This document shows, in pieces, positions 1 through 9,285 of a stretch of DNA of 64,000 nucleotides; within the stretch, counting starts at the first letter, position 1, and every line of letters starts with the position of its first letter. Source of the DNA: Yarrowia lipolytica. Lineage: Eukaryota > Ascomycota > Dipodascomycetes > Dipodascales. Location of the stretch: assembly GCF_001761485.1 (NCBI RefSeq), contig NC_090772.1, positions 558,001 through 622,000 of the forward strand. Reading direction: 5' to 3'. Under the pieces are notes generated by a model that saw only the letters and a program-made list of their open reading frames with translations, was not told where the DNA came from and did not search any database. Position numbers and translations under genes: made by a program.

Positions 1-2
1 CG

Positions 3-1916
3 TTGTTCGTTGACGCTCTGCAAAACCTAGTGTATTTTCGCCAGGAGCTGATGCGGGGCTTCCAGTCCTCGAATCCCAAGATTGCCTCTGTGCACTGGAA
101 GTCGTACGCAGCCAAGGAGCAGGGTGAGGAGAGACTCACATTCGAAGCCGTTCAGCGTCTCGCTCAACGACATCACGTGCTCTGCTCAAAGGCATATCTC
201 AAGTCTAAATTTGATGAGGCCGATGTCGACAAGTCCGGCTTTCTGGAGTTCAACGAGTTCAAGATCTTTGTGAAGCTGCTAAAACGACGCCCAGAGATTG
301 TCACCTTGTACTACCAGACTCTTGGCAAGCCTGAACCAGCCAACATCTGGAGTGATGATCGTATGACTCGAGACGATCTGCTTGGGTTCCTTGATCACGT
401 GCAGAGAACCCGGTTTGAGCCCCATATCTTTGAGAAGATCTGGGCCAAATTCGCCCCCAAAGACGACACATTCGACTCCTCGCTCGATTACTGGACAGTT
501 GATTCGTTCAACGATTTCCTTCTGTCTTCCTACAATCTGTTTGTCAAGCCAGAGACGAATCTCAACCGACCACTCAACGAGTACTACATCTCCACGTCTC
601 ACAATACGTATCTGATTGGTCGTCAGGTTGCAGACACCTCGTCTGAAGAAGGGTACATCCGAGCTCTACAATCTGGCTGTCGATCGGTCGAGATTGATAT
701 CTGGGACGGACCCGATGACCGTCCGGTAGTAAAGCACGGCCGAACATTCACCTCATCGGTGTCTGTGGAAGACGTGTGCTCTGCCATTCGAAAGTACGGG
801 TTCATTGCATCCCCCAACCCTTTGATTCTTTCCTTGGAAATCCACTGCTCAGCCTCTAATCAGCTCAAGGTAGTCGATATTCTCAAGGGCACTTTTGGCG
901 AGAATCTGGTCACTCAACCTCTTGTTCCTGGGGCTCTCAATCTCCCGTCGCCTCATGAGCTCAAACATCGAGTTCTTATTAAGGTGAAGGCCGGCAGAGA
1001 GCCCGTTGCAGGCGATAAAAATAATGGTGCCTCATTCTCGTCGTCCTACACATCCTCTTCTACTACCACAGCCTCTGAGTTTGACGACTTGAGCGGTACT
1101 CCTTCCGTTTCAGGCGGAGGAAAAAGAAAGGACACGAGTGGCACGACCAAGAAGATTGTTCCCGCTCTGGGCGAGCTAGGTGTTTATGTCCAAGGTCTCA
1201 AGTTCCGAAACTTTGCATTCCCGGAATCCAAGACCACTAACCATTGCTTTTCCTTCTCCGAGCGAAAATTCATTTCCATCTGCAAGGACCCCGAGAACAG
1301 GGAGCAGATGATGAAACACAATCGACGATACTTGACGCGAATATACCCCTCGGGCTACCGTGTCAAATCGTCTAACCTCAACCCGCTCTATTTCTGGCAG
1401 AATGGAGCGCAGATGGTGGCTCTTAACTGGCAGACATACGATCTGCCGGCCCAGCTGAATGACGCCATGTTTGCTGCGCGGGGAGGATATGTGCTAAAGC
1501 CACCGTATCTTCGTCACCTCAAAAGTCCCCGATCAGGCCATTCTGTGAACTTGTCTTTCATCTCTGCGCAACAGCTGCCTCGACCAAAGGATCTGGGAAA
1601 GTCGTCTTTTGATCCGTACATTGTGGCTCAGCTGCACGGGCCTGGTGAGAACCACAAGTTGAAGACATCGCCAGTTATTGACAATGGCTTCAACCCTCGC
1701 TGGAACAAGGACTGGAGTCTGTCTTTGAGTCCCGAAGACTACGAGTTTTCTTTTGTTCAGATCACGCTGTACACTCAGGACCGTCCCTTCGCGGTTTCCT
1801 GTCTGAGACTGTCGTCGCTCAATGAGGGATATAGACACGTGCCATTGAACGACCTACAGGGGGAGGAGTATCTGTTCTCTACCTTGTTTATGAAGGTGTC
1901 CAAGATCTCCAACTAG
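3..1916 (+). CDS. PLC1: Phosphoinositide-specific phospholipase C, 5'-truncated by window edge
   Basis: This enzyme hydrolyses phosphatidylinositol 4,5-bisphosphate to inositol trisphosphate and diacylglycerol at the plasma membrane. The frame is open to the left edge, so the true start and any PH domain lie outside. In the 637 visible residues there is an EF-hand loop near residue 70 (DEADVDKSGFLEF). The X domain spans about 195-335, with the catalytic His pair in TSHNTYLIG (about H200) and KHGRTF (about H245). A Ser/Thr-rich X-Y linker follows, then the Y domain from about 388 (ELGVYVQGLKF) to 505, and a C2 domain at about 515-635 (SFDPYIVAQL). This is the standard order of delta-type and yeast Plc1 enzymes. 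All visible key residues are intact. Confidence 0.93.
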   Translation: MFVDALQNLVYFRQELMRGFQSSNPKIASVHWKSYAAKEQGEERLTFEAVQRLAQRHHVLCSKAYLKSKFDEADVDKSGFLEFNEFKIFVKLLKRRPEIVTLYYQTLGKPEPANIWSDDRMTRDDLLGFLDHVQRTRFEPHIFEKIWAKFAPKDDTFDSSLDYWTVDSFNDFLLSSYNLFVKPETNLNRPLNEYYISTSHNTYLIGRQVADTSSEEGYIRALQSGCRSVEIDIWDGPDDRPVVKHGRTFTSSVSVEDVCSAIRKYGFIASPNPLILSLEIHCSASNQLKVVDILKGTFGENLVTQPLVPGALNLPSPHELKHRVLIKVKAGREPVAGDKNNGASFSSSYTSSSTTTASEFDDLSGTPSVSGGGKRKDTSGTTKKIVPALGELGVYVQGLKFRNFAFPESKTTNHCFSFSERKFISICKDPENREQMMKHNRRYLTRIYPSGYRVKSSNLNPLYFWQNGAQMVALNWQTYDLPAQLNDAMFAARGGYVLKPPYLRHLKSPRSGHSVNLSFISAQQLPRPKDLGKSSFDPYIVAQLHGPGENHKLKTSPVIDNGFNPRWNKDWSLSLSPEDYEFSFVQITLYTQDRPFAVSCLRLSSLNEGYRHVPLNDLQGEEYLFSTLFMKVSKISN

Positions 1917-4332
1917 AGAGGCCATATGTCCTCATTGCTTGTATATAGAATGTATTTATTGTCCTTTATTAGCTTAATGTAAGCTATTGCGAGCCTAGTT
2001 GAGTGTAGGCATTGTACTGGTACTGGTACGGGTACAATACAAGCGAGTCAATTTGAATTGTACGCCAGTGTGAGACAAGTCTCGGGAACAACATAGCTGC
2101 AACGAAGTAAGTGGCTGCTTGAGTTGCCTTGGTAAAACCCAGTAATTATAGGTTGTTTGCTCTCTTCGAGCGCGAGGTTGTTTGCCACTGCTTGTTCTTG
2201 GGCATCTGATCCGCACTTGCGGGGCACAAATCGCGTTTTGACCATGTTATGACCCCACTATCTACTCTTTGTGCATTTTTATCAGACTGCCCACCGTGGG
2301 GTGCATTCCGTATACTCCCACACCCCCTTGTCCAAGAGTCGACTTCGGGCATAAATGACGGGGGTATGAGCCAGCCCAACCAAGGTGTAAATGCCGACAA
2401 AGTAAGCGGATAGCAGTAGAGTTGAAGGTGTGAATCAAGACCCCTGTAACCCCTGGGAAAGATCGTACGATTTCTAAAAATTTTCGCCGTTGGTGGACCG
2501 TTTAAACATTACAGACCATACAATGTAGTTCACGCAGTTGCGTGGCTGCTTTTTCTAAAATATGCACGTGTGTACCAACGGTTGACCGAGCGTAAAAAGC
2601 AAGAGCCATAGATCCAGTCTTTCATATCTGCATCAATAAACGCAATAACAGTGCGTCACCAGTAGTGTTACGCACAGTATTGTGCCCGTAGGAAGTGTAG
2701 TCGAACCGCATGCAGTAATGCATCCATGCGTGCACCTGCACCTGCAGTGCACAGACATGCATCAGCGCCGTGCAGATGGCATGGCATATGGCTCTCTGTT
2801 ATAATACTGTACAATGGTTCAAATCAGTGACGAGATCAAAGTTGAAGAATTGCTTTTACCGACCCCCGGGTTTTGTGGTTCTAATCTTAGAGCTGAGTTA
2901 GTCCCACGGTAGCTTTGGCGAGGCCCATAACCCGATCTTTATCATACAAGTAGAGTTCTCCACTCTTATATATGGTCAATTTCTATGCCTTAAATCTGCT
3001 TTCGGAGCGTATTCGAGACTTGTTCCGAGGCTCACCTGGTGCTGCATTTTTTGGGTGCTATTTTTACCTCGGATATGTGGCTTGTCGTTGTGTGGAGATG
3101 TTCGGATCAACACCAAAGAGAGCTCCGAGCTACGGAAAAAACAGGGAGAAAAAGAACCGTGACCAGTTATGAAGTTCCAATGTCTCACTATTGGCGGATT
3201 GTCTTTCAAAACAAGCTGAAATTGGATTACAGTGGGCCGTGAAAAATTATCGACTATAGTTGGTTGCAAAACGGTGGCATTGCTTCTGGTGTCTCATTCC
3301 GCGTAAGTTAACAAACAAGAAAATCCAAACTCCAACCTCCGGGTCCATCATGTACACAATTCAGCTGCCAACTCAATACTCAATTACTCATTATTAGAAA
3401 TGGCGCAAGTATACGTGAGTCGTGCGGAGTGCTGTATGTACGGTCCAGTAGCCCTACCGTAGTTGGTCGAGACTATTTTAGTTGAGAGTGTTACTTGGTA
3501 CCAGGAAGTAGTCAACAATATAATGATTGATAGTGAGCTAAATTACTTGGTATAATACTTGACGTTACTTGAGCGGATATGAGTGTAAAGGAGGGATAGG
3601 AGCATCCGAGAGGATAAGGGAATACCTAAAGCTGCAGTATTTGTTCCCTAATGCTACCCAGAATCTGGGTTTTGACGAAAATATCTTCGTATCCCAGATT
3701 CCTTCTGTTTTCAGTTCTACTGTTAAGTAATGTTAGTTGATAACTACACACCAATATCAGTTACTTGAGTGAGACCACTGACTTGATAATAAAAACAGTC
3801 TAGATTCTTTACCAATCCATCAATTACCCATATCGCCAAGTGATTGGCCCCATACATTCTCAATCCATGAAATCTCATTTGTAGCCTGAATCCATGAAAA
3901 TCCAAAGATCTCAGATTCGACCCAGAAGGACCAAAGAAGTCGATTATTACATTATTTCAACCACAATAAAACCATGTAAGAAGTCCATTTAACGAAAACT
4001 TGTCTCCATGTGGCTCAATCGGATTACACCCTTCGAACCATGTTGGTTTGAATAGCTACTTTTTGGTTGAAGTCGAAGGGTTTGAGGATGTAGGGCGAAT
4101 AGGTTCCTTTGCGCTTTCTGGCACTCATATTTGTGCAATAAAATACGTCTTTTCCTCTCTTGTCGTTATGGTGCACCTCTAGTATCGTACTGTTGTACAT
4201 TTTCACATCCATACTGTCTTTACACTAACTAAAACCCCACCGTGTACACGCAAACACCGCTAGCAACGCTCTATACCAATCAACCATCTCTAATTATGCT
4301 ACATACATCTATTATAGTCCTTTTTCCGTTAG
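1917..4332. other. Intergenic region, 2.4 kb, no supported gene
   Basis: This separates the 3' ends of PLC1 and ENP1, which converge. It holds only short open frames without recognisable protein character. Around 2700-2790 there is a run of nested TGCA, ATGCAT and CTGCAG palindromes. On the minus strand a TATA-like stretch near 2965-2975 and an isolated CTAACTCAG splice-acceptor-like motif (2893-2901) are present, but no exon could be built from them. Confidence 0.6.
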
Positions 4333-5604
4333 TTAAACCTCCATCTGCTCATCCACAATAGGTCGAGACTCGCCAGAAATCAATTCTCGTCGAATTTCAG
4401 GTGTAATCTTGGGATGGTTTTTGACCTTGATGACATCCAGAAGAGCGTCTCGCTGATCCTCCGTGATATCACTCTTGTATCGCTGGGCAAAGACCAGAAG
4501 GGACTGATGCCAGATGACGGGGAGAGCCTCTTCAACGTGAGCGAAACGCATGAAATGGAAGACCACGGCGTCAACGACTCGGTAGGGCAGAGCGTACTTC
4601 TTGTCGAGCAGCACCTTGATGAACAGAGAAGTGGGGCCGGAATAAGGCATCTCAGCCAGTCTCATGAGAGCAGCAGCAGAATGCAAAGTGGGGATAGAGA
4701 CCTTGGACAGAATGGAGCTGACAATGATGGCCTCCTTGAGTGTGCATTGCTCAGCCAAAGGGAACAGGAAACCCTTGAAGAAGGCAGAAGGCTTATACAG
4801 AGCCTTCTTCAGGGATCGATAAACGTGGTAGTTTAGGGTCTTCTTCTCTTCAATCTCCTCCTTGAATCGCTCCAGCAGCACAATCTGGATGAACTTCTGG
4901 GCCTCCTTAGCCTGCTGGTTGGACACAAACATCTTTGTTCCTTCGTAGATTGCGTTGGGAGACCAGCTAGCAGGATCGGTCACGTACAGAACATCCTGCC
5001 AGTTTCGCAGCGTAGGCACAATCTTGAATGCCTTGGGCAGCTTTCCAGACTTGTATCGGCTCAGAAGCTCTCCGACCTTCTCGTAGACTGCAATGACCTT
5101 GGGTGGAAGCATGACTCCCTCTCCCTCCAAACCCTGGGAGGTTCCAGGGGCCTCTCCAGTTCGCTCAAACTGCTCCTCCTCTTCCTTCTCTCGAATCTTG
5201 GCCATGATCTTATCGGCCAGAGAAACAGGCTCGTCCTCATTGAAGTACTTCGCGTACAGAGCAGCATCCTCAGGGGTCATAAACTCCTGTTGCACATCCT
5301 CGTACTCCTCGTACTCCTCCTCATCCTCCTCCTCGTCTTCGTCCTCGAATTCCACATCGTCATCCTCGGGAAACTCCTCGCCTCGCTCCTCCTCATCCAG
5401 CTCTCGCTGCTGATCCCGTGCCATCTGCAGAATTCGTCGCGAAGTGGCCGAATCAATAAAATCCTCCTCTGCAGCATCGGTCTTCTTGGTGTTTCGGGAA
5501 GTCTTCTGCTTGGCGGATTCTCGAAGAAGTCCGCTGCCCTGGCTCATGTCGACATGAAGCGGGCTGTGTCGCACCTTGGCGTCTTTAGTATCAGCTTTTC
5601 CCAT
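4333..5604 (-). CDS. ENP1: Bystin / Enp1, 40S pre-ribosome processing factor
   Basis: Enp1 is a nucleolar and cytoplasmic 40S assembly factor needed for 18S rRNA processing at the small subunit head. The 423-residue protein has a basic N-terminus, a very acidic stretch at about residues 66-108 (runs of Glu and Asp), and a bystin domain from about 130 to the end. Recognisable bystin segments include IDSATSRRILQMA near residue 50 and PKAFKIVPTLRNWQDVLY in the middle. The ATG lies in a good context (ACCATGG). The length is a little below the 483 residues of the S. cerevisiae protein, mainly in the N-terminal region. The promoter has a palindromic GTCACGTGAC site near 5702. Confidence 0.93.
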   Translation of the reverse strand: MGKADTKDAKVRHSPLHVDMSQGSGLLRESAKQKTSRNTKKTDAAEEDFIDSATSRRILQMARDQQRELDEEERGEEFPEDDDVEFEDEDEEEDEEEYEEYEDVQQEFMTPEDAALYAKYFNEDEPVSLADKIMAKIREKEEEEQFERTGEAPGTSQGLEGEGVMLPPKVIAVYEKVGELLSRYKSGKLPKAFKIVPTLRNWQDVLYVTDPASWSPNAIYEGTKMFVSNQQAKEAQKFIQIVLLERFKEEIEEKKTLNYHVYRSLKKALYKPSAFFKGFLFPLAEQCTLKEAIIVSSILSKVSIPTLHSAAALMRLAEMPYSGPTSLFIKVLLDKKYALPYRVVDAVVFHFMRFAHVEEALPVIWHQSLLVFAQRYKSDITEDQRDALLDVIKVKNHPKITPEIRRELISGESRPIVDEQMEV

Positions 5605-6939
5605 GGTTGTGCGGTGCGTGGTGTTGGTGATATGGTGGGATTAAAAAATATGCCAAACCGTATGCAGCATGCACAATTTTTTAACGTTCCAAAATAAGGT
5701 TGTCACGTGACACAAATCGAGGGGACTAAAATTTGGTGAAACGAGATTATATTCGTTTTGATCGGATTTTTGCAGAGAGAACGTTGGTGCGAATGGTATG
5801 AGAATTTTATGTATTCGCCACTATTCCGAGATTCAGAGTAACTATAGGGTTAGGATATAATCTTATTTATCAGTCCATAATGCCAGACGACGACAACCTG
5901 GAACTGATTATAGATTTCACGTTCGCCATTAAGATGCGCAAGATTTCTCATTATGGTGATTGCGATGGTGCTAGAAGTATGAATAGCTACTTATGAGTGA
6001 AATTCCAGTTCGACAGTTTATGGTGAACATTGGCTACTACAGTATGGACAGTATGTACTTCTATGTGTATACTCGATGTTCATGTTCCTGTTGCTTGACG
6101 TCATCATACCTCCACAACTAGCCGGAAACAGATTCACTTCTTTTTTTCTCATGCAATTGACTGAATACTGTACATATAATGCATTTTCACCAGAATTCCG
6201 AGTAACCAACTGCAAGTCAAAGGGGTACGAGTTGAACTGGGTTCACAGTTTTAACAGGGATAAGGGGTACTACTTGTACGATACTTGTAAACGGGTGAAA
6301 TTTCAGAAACCTTAGCGAAGGAAAAATGGTAGTCAACAGAAAAGAGATTCGACTTTTCCTAATCCCTTTTAAACGGTCACGTGACTAAAATAACCAGCCC
6401 CATTGCTGCTCACCTTTGACTTTTCCTAATCCCTTTTAAACGGTCACGTGACTAAAATAACCAGCCCCATTGCTGCTCACCTTTGGGTCTCTTCCGAGCC
6501 GGCTAACGGTACATTCTCAACGGTTCGATAGAGTTTGCGAGTCAGCAACATGGAGGATGGCCGTATTGGATCCGGGAAGCTATTTTTCAGGGGTATGGAG
6601 TTGATAGACAGCTTCTAAGTGGTAGTATAGGTCTAATCACGTGACTTTCACGATCACATGGGGCGGCTGGAGCAGTTTTAAGCCCTTCTGTTGAGCTCAT
6701 CGCATCATGCATTGCTTTTTAATTTTGGCTCTCCTCTTTCTTTTGAGTTCACTATATCAACAGCAACTACTGGGCTTGGCTTGGTTAAAAGGAGAGGCAG
6801 TGATTGAAAGCATTGGCAACTGTATCTCTTACGTCAGTCACTTCAGACACGCCTTTCTACACACACGCACGTTCACAGAGACACAACCACAGACACACAC
6901 AGACTCACAGACACACATACAGAACAGACATAACACACG
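5605..6939. other. Intergenic region, divergent promoters, with a 67-bp tandem duplication
   Basis: This lies between the divergently transcribed ENP1 and the small ORF at 6940. It holds four CACGTG sites (near 5704, 6379, 6446 and 6638), a perfect 67-bp tandem duplication at 6351-6484, and a CA-rich tract just before 6940. No coding region is supported. Confidence 0.6.
6351..6484. repeat. Perfect 2 x 67-bp tandem duplication
   Basis: Copy one is 6351-6417 and copy two is 6418-6484. I compared them base by base and found no difference. Each unit contains one GGTCACGTGAC site, so the duplication doubles a candidate bHLH-type binding site. The perfect identity suggests a recent event. Confidence 0.95.
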
Positions 6940-7278
6940 ATGGTCTTACTACTGGCAAACGTTGCGAAGGGGATGAGCACGGATGAGGCTCGGGCTAGAC
7001 GAAACGCACGACGAGAGGCCCGAAGACAGGCGCAGAACGAACGACGTGCCGCTCGAAGAGCCCGGAACATTGAGAAGCGACGGCTCAAGGAGCTTGGCCG
7101 GGAGGCAGAAATGTCCGACCTCGAGCCCACCGAGTCGGAGTTTGATCCCGACGCGGATTCTGATCTGGAAACCCAGCAGGAGTATGAGAAGGAGTATCAG
7201 CATGAATTGGAGCTAATCCAGGAGAAGACGGCCAAGGAGAAGGCCGAGGCTCTTAAGGGGATAGAGAAGCATTGGTGA
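6940..7278 (+). CDS. Small hypothetical protein, Arg-rich then acidic, probably coiled coil
   Basis: I do not recognise this 112-residue protein. Residues about 13-60 are rich in Arg and Ala, with Arg coded mostly by CGA as in neighbouring genes. Residues 60-85 are acidic, and the C-terminal third is Glu/Lys-rich and predicted helical. The codon choice is the main reason to consider it real. The start could be the first ATG at 6940 or the second at 6973, which gives a 101-residue product beginning MSTDEARARR. The leader is a long CA-repeat-like tract. It could be a small nucleolar or ribosome-associated factor by composition, but no family was identified. Confidence 0.5.
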   Translation: MVLLLANVAKGMSTDEARARRNARREARRQAQNERRAARRARNIEKRRLKELGREAEMSDLEPTESEFDPDADSDLETQQEYEKEYQHELELIQEKTAKEKAEALKGIEKHW

Positions 7279-8989
7279 TTGGATGGTGAAGCTGTCCAGT
7301 ACAGGTAGCCCGTTAGCGATCAAGGGTGGCCTCCCAACTACCTTTTTTTTTTTATGTCTGACCGAGCCACTTCCTCGGCTACACGACAGGTTTCGGCTCC
7401 ATTGTCGCTTAAACCAAAGACTTGTGTCAAAGGACCTTTTGGTTATTGCACAGTCCGAGATACTGCAAGTACTATAGCCTTCAGTCTACTGATTCGGAAA
7501 GGCCGACCAAGGCTGAGCAGACCAATATGGAAAATCTAACGTCTCACTTGGTGGATACCTGTCTCTCACTCGACAACCGAGCTCCAATGAGACACTATAT
7601 CTACGTCTCATTAATTCACTTGAATCTTGCATATTCCAAACCGGGTAGTGATTCTGCCCTCACACAAGTAGCTCGTAGCTCAGACCCTTTCGAGACATGC
7701 GCGTTTCCAAGAAAGTGTAACTGAAAGGGGTAGCGACAAGAAGAACGCTAGTGCCATGATGATCTTTCTAGTGAACAAAGGAGATCCAGAACACTGCCGT
7801 CTACTGTCGAGCGACTAGAACTGTGTCTAGAAGCCCTACTGCAAGATGAGGTTCCTGCTATTAAGTGCATGCTCACTTTCCAAGGCGGCGCACACTCAAG
7901 AGGGAGCACAACTAGGTCTCATGTTCTCAAACGGAATATGGAGCAGGTCAATGGTGCCTGTCTTTGAGTAGTCTCACTGGTCTAGAGACATGTACTACTG
8001 ATACACACTGTACTGTATCGGTAGTAGAGCTTATCAAGTGGAAGTAGAGAACTTCTAAAAGCCAAGATGATCCCGTCTTGAGGAACTACAATGTCCAATT
8101 GCACTTGTACTTGTACTTGTACTGTACAGTACTTGTACTAGCTAATAGTTCTTGTCCTAGAGTGAACATGTGATTGTGGAGTATACTGTACCAGTCAACG
8201 TGAATACGACCTTAGTGCAAAAGTGCGTTTATAATAGTCATTTATCAGTCCAACATGAAAGAGACGAGTTCCATTTATGCAGAGATAGATCCCAGTTATG
8301 GTCTAGAAGGATTACTACACTAATACGAGGATAGAGGTGATCAATAATACGACCCGTGACCAATACCACCCTTGACCACTACCCCACCTACTTCCCATCC
8401 AACTCGCAGTCTCATTCACTACTAACTTCACACTAACGCAGGATCAAGAGATGGGTATAGTGGAAGCCAGATGAAGCTGGTAGTCTATCCCGGTTACCAC
8501 TAGTGGCAGTCCAACGGGCTACTTTCCCGCATCTGGAAGTTTGATCTAAATTCGCGTCCAACAAGCAAGTCATTACATCTCCATTTTAAGTGGAAATTAA
8601 TTCGACTAGCACGATCCACAGGTCTTATCTGGGGTTTATCTGACACAAAGACCCCCAATATCAACCGCCCATGCCTTGAGGGAATATCCGCCTTGGCCAT
8701 GGAGGCTTTTTCACTTTGGATAAGTACTTATTCTGCAACGGGGATATGCTTTGCCCGTTTCTGAGACCATTCGTAAAAAGAAACTACGTACTTTACCTTC
8801 GAGTGTACGGTGAGATAGATAGAAGACTACTTGTACGAGATTGAGATTGTAATTAGGTGCATCATAAACTCCATTCATTCAATAAATAAATAACGAGACC
8901 AGCTCGGGGGTGGTATTCCACCAGTGTTCGGTACAGTAATACGGGGTTACAAGTATGTATCGTACAACTGCACCCCATATCGTACAATA

Positions 8990-9026
<37 letters not shown>

Positions 9027-9096
9027 ATCTGTAGCTCAGTCTGAACGTGTGAGCTCAGATGCTGCAGTGTTGTCATGTGAAACGTGTGACACTTGC
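7279..9096. other. Intergenic region, 1.8 kb, no supported gene
   Basis: Only short frames are present. Visible structure includes TTGTAC-type hexamer repeats at about 8103-8140, a lone CTAACGCAG acceptor-like motif at 8433-8441 with no open exon downstream, and a pure TG dinucleotide microsatellite near 8995-9020. Confidence 0.55.
8995..9020. repeat. TG/CA dinucleotide microsatellite
   Basis: This is an uninterrupted run of 13 TG units flanked by two TATG variants. It lies just downstream of the small minus-strand ORF at 9097-9285. Confidence 0.95.
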
Positions 9097-9285
9097 TCAT
9101 TGATTTTTCTTAATGGCGTGTCGCAGAGCCTCTTTCTTGGCCTTCTCGCGCATGAACTCCTCATACACACATCGGACCTTATGTCGCGAGTAGAGGTCCT
9201 CTGTTATGTCCGTGTTGCACGAGGAGCAGCGTCGGCACAGATAGCTGTTGTGCGATGTGTTGTAGGAAAGGAGAACTGAGGTCAT
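9097..9285 (-). CDS. Possible small protein with C2HC zinc-binding pattern
   Basis: This 62-residue frame contains a C-x2-C-x12-H-x3-C spacing (CSSC...HKVRC at residues about 20-39), as in UBZ-like and other C2HC fingers, followed by a basic, Lys/Glu-rich helix. A TATATATATA stretch near 9359-9368, about 75 bases upstream of the ATG, could be its TATA element. I do not recognise the family. An overlapping frame upstream also looks partly protein-like, so this could instead be the last exon of a larger gene, but I found no donor site to support that. Confidence 0.35.
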   Translation of the reverse strand: MTSVLLSYNTSHNSYLCRRCSSCNTDITEDLYSRHKVRCVYEEFMREKAKKEALRHAIKKNQ

